DNA of 64,000 bases from Tillus elongatus (Eukaryota; Arthropoda; Insecta; Coleoptera; Cleridae), in contig OZ023270.1 of NCBI GenBank assembly GCA_964006375.1, forward strand, positions 70,657,082 through 70,721,081, given 5' to 3'. This document shows, piece after piece, positions 1 to 14,382 of this stretch (the first letter of the stretch is position 1; each line of letters opens with the position of its first letter). The translations under genes were made by a program, and so were the position numbers. The notes beneath the pieces were generated by a model. That model was not told the DNA's origin. It did not search any database and was given only the letters and a program-made list of their open reading frames with translations.

Positions 1-126
1 TCAAAAAAATATATCATTCTCACCAACTTTGTCAAATGCCCACAAGCAAAGATCTATTCGTCAAATTAAATCAATATCCAGCAATTCCTGATATAACTGA
101 AATTGGTATGGATGAAATTCTTTCCT
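1..126 (-). pseudogene. Tc1/mariner-group transposase fragment (element D, middle part)
   Basis: Translated on the minus strand this reads KEFHPYQFQLYQELL, then a stop, then RIDLCLWAF. It matches the junction between the DNA-binding and catalytic domains in the related transposases here (compare HKFHPYHIQL in element C). It is the continuation of the DNA-binding part at 1402-1740; the two were separated by repeat H1. The catalytic domain would lie to the left, outside the window. The in-frame stop shows it is dead. Confidence 0.7.
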
Positions 127-129
127 TTT

Positions 130-1394
<1,265 letters not shown>

Positions 1395-1401
1395 CCTTTT
1401 T

Positions 1402-1740
1402 GATTATTCTACCAACACTTGTCTGCTAATTCCTACTTCCCTGCTTATGTTACGCTCACTTGTATGGGGATATTCAACAACAGCGCCAATTACCTCAAAC
1501 TCGATTTCACCATTTTCAGTGACAGGTTTTTGTCTGTTGACTTTTTCGTACGCGACACTTCCTGTTCTACAAAATACCTGCAACAGTCTCTGTAACACCC
1601 TCTTGTCTAGATGAAGTCGAGATGGATATTTTTGAGTAAAAACTCTCGCAGCCAGTAGACAATTTTCTTGACATTCCCCAATAACAAGAATCTAATCCAT
1701 TCTTTCCTGTAAAGGATATATTTTCATTTTTATATTACCC
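1402..1740 (-). pseudogene. Tc1/mariner-group transposase, DNA-binding part (element D)
   Basis: The minus strand encodes a helix-turn-helix type N-terminus: a GECQENCLLAARVF-like stretch, then FCRTGSVAYEKVNRQKPVTE, then GISRQ and, in another frame, GRIIKK. The organisation matches elements A, C and E of this window (a DUF4817-like transposase head common in insects; family name from memory). Several frame changes are needed. It breaks off at GRIIKK, exactly where repeat H1 begins, and resumes at 126. Confidence 0.7.
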
Positions 1741-3655
<1,915 letters not shown>

Positions 3656-3659
3656 ATTT

Positions 3660-5017
3660 GTTTATATTTTCTGTCGTCTCTAAAGTGATGGAAAAGTATA
3701 TAAACACCGAATACTAAAATTTCTTGAAAAACACAGTCTAATCCACGACAGGCAGTATGGATTCCGTCAGCGCAGATCAACTGCCGACCTCCTTTCCTTT
3801 GTCACCCATTCTTGGAACAAGTCTATGGAACTACACGGCGAATCCAAGATTGTCGCACTAGACATATCCAAAGCATTCGACCAGGTCTGGCACGCAGCGC
3901 TGCTTAATAAACTGCTGGCCTGTGGCCTACCACCAAAACTCTGTACGTGACAGCAAATTTACTCTCCAACCGAAGTATTTATGTTGTCGTGGATGGCCAT
4001 TCCTCTAAACTGTATCCAATTAATGCAGGAGTTCCTCAAGGTTCAGATTTAGCCCCTACTTTGTTTTTTCTCCACATCAATGACCTTCTCTCTAGCACAT
4101 CCAACCCAGTTCACAGTTACACGACAACAGCACCCTCCACTCAAATATACAATATCCTAAGCCTGTCTCTTTAGCCCAATTAGATGAGGATCACAGACTC
4201 ATGGAGGGTTCTATCTCCGTGGATCTCCAAAAAATATTAGACTGGGGAAGTAGAAATCTTGTACAATTCAACCCCACCAAATCACAGTCTTGCTTTCTTT
4301 CTCATAAGAGATACACCAGCCCTAGACCCATCACAATAAACAACCAAGTTATTCAAAGTAATGAGTCCTTTTCACTTGTTGGCATTTCTGTGGATCGAAA
4401 TCTCAATTGGCACCAACATGTCACATCAATTTCAGAAGCGGCTGCTAAGAAATTAGGTTTACTCTTCCGGGCTCGCAAATACTTTTCACCAGCTAATCTC
4501 GATACCTTATATACTTCACAAATAAGACCAAACCTCGAATACTGCTCCCACATCTGGGGTGCTGCTGCCGCTTCTACACTCGATATCCTGGACTCCATTT
4601 AAAAGAGAGCTATACGTCTGATCGGTGACCCTACCCTCACCCAAAGGCTGCCATTCCTAGCCCACCGACGTGCCGTTGGTGACCTCTCTCTTTTATAGAT
4701 ATCTGCACGGGCACTGCTCAGAGGAGCTTTCTTCCATAGTTCCTCCACATGCTGCCCCCAGCAGATCTACCAGGGGAACAGAGCGAATGGACCCTTTTAC
4801 TGTCCAGGTCACCAGACTCAGAACATCTTGTCTTTTGTCCCGAGGACTTCCAAGTTGTAGAATTCCTTGCCGGCACATGTTGTTCCTTCTCCCCCGAACC
4901 TCCAAACCTTCAAGTCCAGAATTAACAAGTTGCATCTTTCCTCCTTGTCGACACCCACGGTACGATAGTATCTAGGCTGTAAGCCCTCGTGGTGTGTTGC
5001 TGAAATTAAAAAAAAAC
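3660..5017 (+). pseudogene. Jockey/CR1-type LINE, reverse transcriptase and 3' end, 5'-truncated
   Basis: Reverse transcriptase pieces lie in several frames: SKVMEKYI, QYGFRQRRSTADLLSF, the catalytic block VALDISKAFDQVWH, then NAGVPQGSDLAPTLF and INDLLSS. The YADD catalytic box is not intact; its place holds a frameshifted, substituted sequence near 4118. The thumb and C-terminus follow (LVGISVDRNLNWHQHV, LEYCSHIWG), with a TAA at 4600-4602. The 3' end carries the PRTSKLWNSLPAHVF-type tail, damaged by a deletion of about 11 bp near 4839 compared with the second copy at 8437-8756. A short poly-A ends it at 5009-5017. Only the last part of ORF2 remains. Confidence 0.85.
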
Positions 5018-5019
5018 TC

Positions 5020-5200
5020 AAGCAAACATAATGAGTGAAAGGCTTACAGGTTCTCAGCATAAAACCCAGCTGTCTAAGATTTGTTAACACAGTCAAGATA
5101 CTAAGCATTTAATGATAACTTTTTATCAAAAATGATACCTAGATCATTAACAGTGCTGGGTCCGCTATGTAGTGTATTATCCCCCTGTAGACCAATCGAT
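5020..5200 (-). pseudogene. LINE reverse transcriptase fragment
   Basis: The minus strand reads STVNDLGIIFDKKLSLN, then in a shifted frame LRQLGFMLRTCKPFTHY. This is the motif just after the catalytic core in jockey-like LINEs (LGVxFDxxLxFxxHI... LGFIxRxxxxF). It is short, frameshifted and opposite in direction to the LINE just before it. Confidence 0.6.
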
Positions 5201-5744
5201 TAATCTGCAGCCTCCTTAAAAAAGAATGAACAGCAGAGAAGAAATATGACACAATAGAGAAAAAATATCAAACCTCCAGTGTTTGAGGAATGTACTTGAT
5301 ACCTGACCTGACACTACGGGACTAGATGATTTGAAAGCTATCTATTGCATTTAGTACCTAGTCTTGCGTTACTGATTATAATATCAATTGAGCAATCCCC
5401 CATCACCGCTTCCTATGATTTATCTACTTCTAACTAGACTTAATTATTACGATTCACATTACAACTTTTTTTATATAACATTTCTTAAGAATCAGTTACA
5501 TGATTTTGCGTGCGTTTTACACGGGATATTACACGCAGAAATTGAGCAGTTCTATTGTTCACTCTTCTTAATAACGATGAAGATATCAGAAAAAGGATGA
5601 TGAAGAAATATTATTAAAATGTGATTAAATAATACAGAATCGTCGATGCATTATTACTGCCGTTGTTGCTTTCTGGCTTATAATATACAGGAAGACCAAA
5701 TAACTGAGATAATTTTCGTTCTCGGAATGTAACATGTGACGAAG
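5201..5744. other. No gene recognised
   Basis: AT-rich DNA. The open frame at 5388-5600 has low-complexity composition and no recognisable motif. Confidence 0.45.
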
Positions 5745-5880
5745 AAACAAAATATTCCTAAAGTTAAGGAGCAGTTTCACATACCCATCGAGAAAGTTTA
5801 CAAAACTATCTTTTTGGTACGAGGACCGGTCAATAAGTCCGTGACTTTTTGATTGAAAGACAGGTTTTTTGACAATTCAT

Positions 5881-6157
5881 TGATTGTTGCTGCCCTTACT
5901 TGTCCATACTACATACAGACTTGGAGACTACTTCTCTGGCTTCACTGTTGGTTTTTGTAGGTGAAGGACGTAGCCAGCGCATGAGCTAACTGGAGCAAGT
6001 GGCCCTTCGAAACTATAGTCACAGAAGCATTGAAGAACATCTTAGAACATCCAGAATTCGAAGGGCCCCTTGCTCTAGTTAGCTCGCACGCTGGCTACGT
6101 CCTTCACCTACAAAAACCAACAGTGAAGCCAGAGAAGTAGTCTCCAAGTCTGTATGT
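5881..6157. repeat. Fold-back repeat inserted in the mariner
   Basis: Two arms of about 100 bp (5910-6010 and 6057-6157) are near-perfect inverted copies, starting TACATACAGACTTGGAGACT. The sequence AGGTTTTTTGACAATTCAT (5862-5880) recurs with one mismatch at 6158-6176, like a 19-bp target duplication. Related pieces lie at 36823-36925 and 58525-58795. No coding capacity is seen. Confidence 0.75.
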
Positions 6158-6179
6158 AGGTTTTTTGACAACTCATTTT

Positions 6180-7185
6180 ATTTATCTTTTGAGCTCTATA
6201 CACTTCGTCCAATGTTTCTTCAATTTTTTAACGCTTCCATAAATAAGATTTGTCGAGGTGCTCAAAATAGGTATTTGTTTGTGAGATGATTTCATTATTG
6301 GAGTCAAATATCTTTCCGCCGAGCCATTTCTTTATGTTTGGACACAAGTAATAGTCACTCGGGGCTAAATCCGAAGAATAGGGCGAAGCAATTCGTAGCC
6401 CAATTTATGCAATAAAATAACTTTTTTCTTGGCCAAGTGCGGTCGTTTCTTCTTCAAATCGTCATTGAATCGGTCCAATAAGTTTGCATAATATTCTCCA
6501 TTGATTGTTCTTCCCTTTTGAAGGTAATCAATGTGGATTATACCGCATCACAAAAAACGGTCGCCATAACTTTATTGGCTGACAAACCCACCTTGACCTC
6601 CTTCGGCGCCGATTCGCACGGAGAAACCCACTGTTTTGACTGCTGCTTGGTCTCTAACGTGTTGTGGTGAATCCATGTTTCGTCCACGGTTACGAAACGG
6701 CGCAAACACTTGTCCCTATTACGATTGAACAACGTCAAACGCTCCTTTGAAGCTGTCACACGATTTTTTACACGATTGCGTTTGTGGTCGATTGTGAGCA
6801 AAGGCGGCACCCATCTTGCGGATAGCTTTCTCGAACCCAAGTGATCATGCAAAATCGAAACCACTGAGCCATGTGATATGCCTATGAGTTCCACAATCTC
6901 CCGCACTTTCAATTTCCGATAGGCCAACACTATATCGTGAATTTTTTCAATTGTTTTGGGTGTAGCGACCTCAACTGAGCGTCCAGAACGTTAGGCGTCA
7001 TTTGTGCTTGTACGGCCGCAACGAAATTCAGTAAACCACTTTTTTACCATGAAAATTGATGGTGCAGAGTCCCCATAGTATGTATCAAGCTTAGCCTTGG
7101 TTTGAGTGATAGGTTTTTTCCGCAAAAAATAATGTTTGATGAGCACACGAAATTCACTTTTTTCAATTTTCGTTATAACTTAAGA
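6180..7185 (-). pseudogene. Mariner transposase, inactivated
   Basis: The DNA-binding half and first catalytic block are open at 6538-6930: ELIGISHGSVVSILHDHLG, then VTVDETWIHH with the first catalytic Asp, then TKQQSKQWVSP, typical of mariner. The C-terminal half continues in other frames with HIDYLQKGRTINGEYYANLL and a DLAPSDYY-like third catalytic block near 6350-6370. The stretch carrying the second Asp (the QDNA motif) is deleted between KKVI and LGYELL near 6400. With multiple frameshifts as well, it cannot be functional. Confidence 0.88.
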
Positions 7186-8208
7186 GGTTGTCTGCTTTCA
7201 ATGGCTATCTAACACCAACTAAATGACACAGCCTGTTCAAAATTTGACAGGAGTCAACTGAGAGATGCTTGTTGACAGGAGCAGTGTTGCCCTTCCTGTG
7301 AAGAGGCGGAGAATTCAAAAATCACGTACTTATTGACCTGCCCTCGTAAATAAGTCGGAAACCTTAAGATGCTTAACACCACATAATACAGGAATTTAAA
7401 CTATAGTTCCGATGCTTTGAGGACCGTACCTGCAAAGTATTTATTTTTAACTTATCTCCGGTTTCATATTATTGCTTAAAAGGTTCGCAGACCAAGTTTC
7501 CTTTAAAAAATTGGGATTCCTAAAATGCTGCACATTACATGATAGACGAATTAAAATTCTAGCTGCTTCCTTCAAAGGACAGAGTGTGCAAGGTATTTAT
7601 TTTCAACTTATTTTATAAACTGTAACAAACCTCAAAAGTTATATTTGACCACATAACGCGTTTGCAAAACTCCTTCCTTTTGTGAAAAAAATTGGATCCT
7701 TCAGATGTCAAAATCACATGATACACTAAATTCCGAAGAATAGAGTGTACAGTAGACTTGCATCTGATGTATTTGGATCACTATAACCAATCTAAAAAGT
7801 TAGGAAGCAGTTTTACTCTACCACCTAAAATATTTCCAAAACTCCCTGCTTTTAGAAAAATTTGGTATTCCTAAGAAGCTTTACATTACAGGTATACCTA
7901 TTAAGCTCTAAATACGACTCAGAATGACGGAGTAGGCAAAGGATGTATGTTCAACTTATTTTTGTTACTACGACGAATCTTTAGTTAGAAAGCAGTTTTA
8001 GGTTGTCCTCCAACAGATTCGCAACAATCACTTCGTTGTAAAAGGATGACGATCTTCAATATTGAATAATATTCGTATTAGAGTCTACATGCTTCTTTCG
8101 AAGAAAAAATCATGCAGACGTTTTTGTAGGAAATCTATCATTTTATCTTTCAAAGTCGAAATGCCAAGCTCAGTGACCAGAGAGCAATCACCTTTCCTTC
8201 TTTCTCAC

Positions 8209-8399
8209 CTGCCCTGACCTGTGATCGAAGCATAGTCCGCGTTCACCTGCTGATCTACTGCCTTCAACAGGAATACTGTTGTTTCTGCAACTTCGTGAGC
8301 CTTAACAAGTCGCTGAAAGCCATCCAAGCTTTTAGGGATACTGCCGCTCATTCCCAGGACCTCTCTTTTGTGCTCCCACTTCAAATTTACTAGTGCGTC
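8209..8399 (-). other. Possible exon of unknown gene
   Basis: The minus strand has 63 codons without a stop, beginning DALVNLKWEHKREVLG and passing through LDGFQRLVKAHEVAETT. A splice-acceptor-like ...CATCTAG lies just before it and an excellent donor, CAG/GTGAGAAAG, just after. No start codon is present. I do not recognise the peptide. The exon could belong to a host gene or an unrecognised element, or the open frame could be chance in this less AT-rich stretch. Confidence 0.3.
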
Positions 8400-8436
8400 C
8401 TAGATGTCTTGTACGGTAAAATTAAAGACCGGGCAA

Positions 8437-8756
8437 CGGGCACTGCTCAGAGGAGCTTTCCTTCATAGTTCCCCCACCTGCTGCCCCCAACAGATCTACC
8501 AGGGGAACAGAGCGAATGCACCCTTTTACTGTCCAGGTCACCAGACATAGAGCATCTTGTTATGTCCGCTCTTTTGTCCCGAGGACTTCCAAGTTATGGA
8601 ATTCCTTGCCGGCACATGTTTTTCCTTCTCCTCCGAACCTCCAAACCTTCAAGTCCAGAATTAACAAGTTGCTTCTCTCCTCCTTGTCAACACCCACGGT
8701 ACGATAGTATTTAGGCTGTAAGCCCTCGTGGTGTGTTGTTAAATTTAAAAAAAAAA
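8437..8756 (+). pseudogene. Second copy of the jockey/CR1-type LINE, 3' end only
   Basis: Strongly similar to 4703-5017, starting CGGGCACTGCTCAGAGGAGC and ending in the same GCCCTCGTGGTGTGTTG followed by poly-A. This copy keeps the frame through SFVPRTSKLWNSLPAHVF and FKSRINKL, so it shows the correct C-terminus of the family. Severe 5' truncation fits target-primed reverse transcription. I could not find a target-site duplication. Confidence 0.85.
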
Positions 8757-8769
8757 CATCAAGTTCAAG

Positions 8770-9680
8770 CTTCCGCTATCCCTATCCATACGAAACTCTT
8801 GGTATGTCCATTTTATAAATCCAAGGGAGTAACGAATGACTGCGGCAGCAAGTATGTGTGTGGACACTATCTTATTGGCCAGGACAGTTGTAAATTCCAG
8901 ATTCTCCGTAGTCGGTGCTTACACATGCCGCGAGAAATCTCTTTTGTTTTGCAACGTTCTGAATGCCTGATTGCTCAATACTCAGGTACGCATGGGTCTT
9001 TCCAGCACCTAGTCGTTCTACGGTACCTCCGGCAATAAGCCTCGCATCAACTGGGTGTCTTTAAATTCGCCCTCCTTATATGAACCAGTGTACACCTGTC
9101 AAAGCCAAGTTCCATCCTAGTACCTCGCGTGAACTTCTGTACCGCTCTCACGTATAGGTTCTTAAGTCATTTATATAAAATCGATGACTGATCATGGGTC
9201 TTCTGTTTGAGGGTGGACCACAGAGAGGACCTCGTGTATTGCGGTGACCTGCACTTAGTGGCAGCAGCGAGGCTCAAAATTAAAAAGGGGATAGGGAATC
9301 TCCCTCGAAGACTCCCTTGCTATATGATATCGGTTGTATAGGGGTTATGAGGCTGCGCGGATGTTATGGCAAACTGCGTCCTACACAACGAAAACAGTTG
9401 CTTTATACGTCGCACCAGCAATTATGGTATCGCAAGTTTACTAAAGAAGCAGCGCAGTATATCATGCCACGTCATGTCAAACGCTTTGCGGAAGCCTATC
9501 CAGGCCATGGATATATTTCAGTGATACTGCTGTCTTGCATAATGCAAAGGCCAATCAGTAAATTCCCTCCCTATATTCATCAACTTTTTGTCTAGAACTG
9601 CACTGTTCACTGGATTGTCAAAATATTGGTTCCACTGTCCGCGACAACCTAGCATACAAAATCCTAGTTTAGATCTTGAA
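8770..9680 (-). pseudogene. Degenerate LINE reverse transcriptase
   Basis: On the minus strand, AWIGFRKAFDMTWHD (the first catalytic block, with its Asp) lies near 9465-9505. It is followed by FSKLAIP, LLVRRIKQLFSLCRTQFAI and a decayed QGxSLxPxLFxLSLA block near 9270-9310. Downstream pieces (KNLYVRAVQKF, MELGFDRC, AIRHSE) continue the domain to about 8770 with many stops. It belongs to a family different from the LINE immediately before it. Confidence 0.7.
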
Positions 9681-9929
9681 GCAAGTGTTCCGGCAAGTTA
9701 TGAGCCGATAGTTCTTTGGCTGGGAGAAGTCGCCTTTTTGGAGACCTATTCAGTTCGCCCTTCGAAATACAACCGAGAAATTGGATTCCCTTCATTCAAC
9801 CATGGGTTAAATATGCGAGCCAGACGCGGTAGATGAAAAACTCTTTCACCAGGTGGAATGAATGCTGACCAACTCCTAGCGCAGCAACCTCGAAAAGCCT
9901 CCGCAACCTCAGCATAGCGTACGTGCACA

Positions 9930-11159
9930 CCTCTGGTTGCTCAGCGTTGCAGTAGCTGTTACATGCGACGAGTGGCGTCTTTAAACTGAGGCCTAGATTG
10001 ACAGATTCCCGTCCAGCAATGATCTATTGATATTTATTGGTTACGCGCAAGTCCTCCAGGTGGTTAGCGAGAAAGATTTCTTCGAAAGGCTGAGTTATCA
10101 ATTATTACTTTCGATCGCACCACCAGCGAGTTTTCTTTACTGTTGTTAGTGACCGTACCTACATCATCCAACGTGTACTGCTTGATGTTATGCTGCACCA
10201 CTTGGCTCAGTGTGTGATGTTTGCGCTTTAGAACGGCTACCACCTGTTGCACACCATTATTGTTATTACTATTATTATTATCATTGATTTTTATTTTATA
10301 TTTTATAGTTATTGTTATTATATAAGGATATTGAAGAAAAATGTAAGAGTTTGTGTTTAACAAATCAAAAATTTTATAATTTCAATTCTGTAGTGTACAA
10401 CGCAAGCTGACGCTTTTGTGCAGCACACTGTAAAATCAACATAAAGTATTAAACTATTCAACTATTTGGTCCGCACTGTATATGTCTTCTGGTGTATGGA
10501 ATATGCGACGATTAAGATCTTTCCATTGAACGCATTAGATCTTCCACGGTGTGGTGGCTATAATAATTTCCCATAGGACATGTTGCTTATAAACAATTAC
10601 ATTGACATTACGTAGCTATACGAGATCATCACGACTCCATTGCTAATTACGCTAACTATACACATCACAACACATTAAAATTTCACAACACATTTAAATG
10701 TTCAGAGCCACAAAAGACGAGTGACTCGCTCACAAATATAGGTACGCTTAAAAATATCGCTCAAAGTCTAGGACTTATTGCTATTGCAACAAAATCTGCT
10801 GCATCTCCAATCATATGGTTTATGTTTCCTATAAAAAATAAATATACCCAGGCGATGCAGTTGTGTATGACTTCCTGAACCTCCTAAATTTGCTTCTGCC
10901 AAACCGTTTGAGTATAGTAGTCGTATTGGGATCGCTATTCTTTGATTATAATTGACTGTGATATAACAAAGACATTGCTTTAAAACAAATGATAATAAAA
11001 TAAATTAAATAATAATAATAACACCACAGTAGAGAAACTCCGTACCCAGAAGTCATTGACTTGTGCAGGGGTAGGTTACATACACATATAGGCAAATGAC
11101 ACCACGGAACTTATTAGAAGCCGGCCTTTCCATATTCGAAGTTAAAAAACCGACTGTCT
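9930..11159. other. No gene recognised
   Basis: AT-rich DNA with an imperfect ATT-rich stretch at about 10250-10320. No transposase, reverse transcriptase, LTR pair or terminal repeat could be made out. Confidence 0.45.
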
Positions 11160-13740
11160 GTATAGCTAGCTCACAAAATCGTTTCGGCAACAAAGAAAAG
11201 AGCACCGACAGCGTGAACTACGGTGCAAAAGACGGCGGAAAATTGGACGCAGGATAGATGAGAAACAGCGGAGGCACTGATCGATAAATACTTCCCGGCA
11301 GACGACACCGGGCGTGATTCCGAAGAAAATAGAGTGAGGCGTGTGGAAACCGTAATCTGGAGCAGAAACATCGACCTCGACTTCACAAAACAAGAACTGG
11401 AGGAAACGGTCAGACCTAAACGTAAAGCCCCGGGCATCGACGGGTTTCCGTGAGCGGGTCTACAGCATTTACTGGAGGTGGCAGGGTAATAATTTTTAGA
11501 ACTATTTAATGCCTGCTTGAGGGAGGAAATTTTTCCGAGGATTTGGAAGCAGGCACAGATTGCGTGATACCCAAACCAGCGTGCGAAGAGCAGAGACCGG
11601 TGTGCTTATTACCTGTCATCGGAAAGGTGTATGACAAGCTGTTGGCGACAAGACTGTCATACCACTTGGATAAAAACGGAAAACTGTTTGATAGACAGTA
11701 CGGCCTCCGCAAGGGACGCGGGACAATGAATGCGCTGGCGACGCCAGTGAGCGGAATCAAAAAGGCGGACAAGGCTGGGTAGCATGTCCTGTTGGTAAAG
11801 TTAGACATTAAAAATGCTTTCAACTTGGTCTGGTACCCCATGATCAGGAAAGTCCTGGCAGAATCTAGATGCCCGAGAACCCTGGCCAGAGCGATAGCCA
11901 ATTTCCTGGAGGACAGAAGCGTCACTTATGAAGGGGTTACGAAAAACACAAGTAAAGGCTGCCTACAAGGGTCATGTTTAGGTCAGATTCTGTGCCTACT
12001 TATAATGGAGGACTGGTTTTATGCAATCGACTCCATAGAACCGGGCGAGACGGAAGCAAAAATCGAAGTCCAGGCTTTTGCGGACGACCAGCTCATCACT
12101 ATAATGGCACCGTCAAGAAGAAAGCTTGAGACAGCTTGGCATCGTACCTGGGAGGCTTGCCAGAAGTGGGCGTCGGCTCACAAACTGGAATATGCCTCCG
12201 AGAAGGTGCAGGCTCTCTACAAGGGTGCGAGGAAAGGTACCAAAGCGCGGACAAAAAGGCACCTGGTGATCAAGATGGGAGACGTAGCGATAATACCGGA
12301 AGCCAAAACAAAATATCTGGGAGTGATGCTAGATTCAGGTCTACTTTGGGTGGAGCATACCAAATACGTAGCAGGGACAGCGCATAGGGTACGAGCGGTA
12401 GCGGGAAAGACGTGGGGACGGATCCAAAGACCCTTAGGGTCTTATATGAGGGAGCAGTGAAGCCAGCTCTTCTCTACGGCGCCGAAATCTGGGGTGAAGA
12501 AGCGAGGGATTCTAGAGTAACCGGAGAACTTCAGTCGGTCCAAAGAGCATTTCTACTGGACCTAACGAAGGCCTACAGAACGACTTCCAACGCAGCACTG
12601 GCGGTGCTGGCGGGGTGTCCACCTTTGTGGCTAGAAGCAGAGGAGCGGCATATAAGATGGGAACACTCGAAGGCGGCCAATTTTGTGGGAAAACCGACGT
12701 AAGGAGAAGGATCGCACCCGGCGGAGCAAAGGAAAACCTGGGCGATAATAAAAGGAGCGGAAAAGACAACAGGGCGGTGGATATACACAGACGCGTTCAG
12801 AGTCGGAGTCGTGGTCGGAATAGGCCTGGTGGCCTACGAAAACAACGCAGTTATCGAAAACAAATGGCTAAAGCTCCAGGACGGGTACCCGGTGACCTTG
12901 GCGGAATTGCGGTGGGTACGGCAGTTGAAAAGGCCGCCACTCTACAGGGTAGAGCCGTCAACATCGTTTCCGATAGTGGAGTTGCCCCGAACATGCTTAC
13001 CAGGAGGAAAGGGGGAACGGCCGACAGAATCAACATGAAGATGCAAGAGGTGGAGCGGGCGGGAACAAATATAAATCTGTTGTGGGGTAGCGACCAGTTA
13101 GAGGGCATCGCAAAGGCCGATGCGAGAACAAAAGCCGCCAGAAGTGACCTCCTAGTTCACGAGAGGGTAGAGTTTCCGGTGACGAATAGAATGCTCAAAC
13201 GAAGTGCCAAGGAGAACACTGAAGTAGAGTGACAGAAGCACTGGGACGATGAGACAAAGGGTAGGACTACTTATCGATACATAGAGAGCGTGGGTGTGGG
13301 CCTCAAGTGCCGGAGTCACAGGGCGGTGAGCATGCTGACTGGCCACGGGCTCTTCAACGGCTATTTTAGTAGGTTTAAGCAAAGGCCTGCAACGGAAGAA
13401 TGTGTGTGCGGGAACGGAGAGCAGGAGACAGCAAGACATGTGCTGGAAGACTGCCAGATGGAAAATCGTGGGGCGGCAAGAGAACACTTTGCGAGGAACC
13501 AGAACACGGTTGAGGGTTCCTACCCTTTCAAGGTAACTAGGTCCACCAGGAACGAGGAAATCAGGCATTGCAATGAATGGGCCGCAGAAATAGAGCTGAA
13601 AGAGGAAACGTGAAGTGCGATTGAGCCAAACCGCGGAGAAAGAGAGGGCGCCAGATAGATAAATGGATGAGATTTCGGGAAGAGCGAGCGTGGAGTGAAT
13701 GGTCGTATGAATGTGAGAGGTTGTGTGGATTCCTTTGAGG
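11160..13740 (+). pseudogene. I/R1-superfamily LINE with RNase H, inactivated
   Basis: A long remnant of ORF2. Its pieces are ALIDKYFPADDTG..., KRKAPGIDGFP (11400-11450), then 11543-11782 and 11792-12460 in one frame separated by a TAG at 11780-11782. The catalytic blocks are VKLDIKNAFNLVW and AFADDQLI, so the FADD box is intact. A frameshift near 12420 leads to ALLYGAEIWGEEARD. An RNase H-like part follows, with WIYTDA and VTLAEL in different frames (about 12770-12910). The C-terminal knuckle CVCGNGEQETARHVLEDC lies near 13400. Higher GC than its neighbours and longer open frames suggest a younger or unlike-origin insertion. The 5' end is missing. Confidence 0.85.
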
Positions 13741-13829
13741 GTGCCTTCGACCTGACAGTGTAGGAGGATACCATGGCCTAAAGTATTCGGACGGGAAGGC
13801 CGGGGCTTCGGCCCCAAAATCGTAAACTG

Positions 13830-13910
13830 TCTGAATACGGGACTCGAACCGGTGACCTCCAAAATCGATTATAGAGCTTACTCGCCTCACGAACTGAACT
13901 AATCGACACA
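13830..13910 (-). ncRNA. tRNA-like sequence (SINE head or tRNA pseudogene)
   Basis: The minus strand contains a polymerase III B box, GGTTCGAGTCC (13840-13850), and an A-box-like TTAGTTCAGTTCG (13890-13902) at suitable spacing. The acceptor and T arms do not pair well, so it is not a functional tRNA. It could head a SINE that runs into the LINE 3' end, where GGCCGGGGCTTCGGCCCC forms a strong hairpin. Confidence 0.5.
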
Positions 13911-14039
13911 ATACAACACAAATACACAAATAAATGCCACGGTATTTTTAGCATCTTCGAAAAAATTGTTTAATTGAGCGCGAATTAGAGCTTCCAGGAA
14001 CTATGCTCAAAATCTTATACAGGCTAGTGCGAGAACAAT

Positions 14040-14340
14040 GGTACATAGAGCAGCAGTAGATTCGTGACATCAAATATTACCATCTAACCAAACTTACCTT
14101 AGTTCAAAAGTCAAAATTAAACGGGATAGATGGTGTTCAAGTTGGGTGCGCTGGGCTGTTCCTCACCACTGCTTCAACTTTTTGGTTACGTCTGTGAATA
14201 AAGATGCAGTATGTTGTGTATGAAGAACATCGTTCCGAGGACTATACTGCTGCATCAGATGTACCTTAGGGGTACAATCTGGGGTCTGTTCTGATTCTAA
14301 TTTATATATACAGATTGGTTCTGTTCAGGGCAGCAGTGCC
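14040..14340 (+). pseudogene. LINE reverse transcriptase fragment
   Basis: Reads QYVVYEEHRSEDYTAASDVP, a stop, then GYNLGSVLILIYIYRLVL. This matches the xxSGVPQGSNLGPLLFLLFINDL block of jockey-like LINEs, with Q changed to a stop. Neither the YADD box nor the first Asp block is present. Confidence 0.6.
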
Positions 14341-14366
14341 CTTTAGTCAGACATTGACAGGGTATG

Positions 14367-14380
14367 TGTGTGTGTGTGTG
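14367..14380. repeat. Short (TG)n
   Basis: Seven TG units. Confidence 0.9.
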
Positions 14381-14382
14381 AT

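Larger units (their letters stand above)
5818..7348 (-). mobile_element. Mariner transposon, degenerate
   Basis: Terminal inverted repeats of about 32 bp are visible: the left begins TACGAGGACCGGTCAATAAG (5818-5850) and the right end (7317-7348) is its near-complement. TA lies at each end, as expected for mariner. The element is inserted in a tandem-repeat unit and contains a fold-back insertion (5881-6157). The transposase lies on the minus strand. Confidence 0.9.
5745..8060. repeat. Old, diverged tandem repeat, unit about 165-190 bp
   Basis: After removing the mariner at 5818-7348, about four or five diverged units remain. They share CAAAACTCC, a run of A then TTGG.TTCCT, ACATTACA..ATA, AGAGTGTRCA, TTCAACTTATTTT and AAAGTTAGGAAGCAGTTTTA. 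Clear unit starts lie near 7488, 7662 and 7848. The piece at 5745-5817 is the part of a unit left of the mariner insertion. I did not recognise the family. Confidence 0.5.

Noticed and set aside
12615..13232. 205-codon frame on the plus strand
   Set aside because: Crosses the RNase H part of the LINE in the wrong frame; the WIYTDA and VTLAEL motifs lie in another frame.
13152..13862. 236-codon open frame on the minus strand
   Set aside because: Antisense to the coding remnant of the I/R1-like LINE, whose plus-strand motifs (FADD box, zinc knuckle) are clear; no motif of its own.
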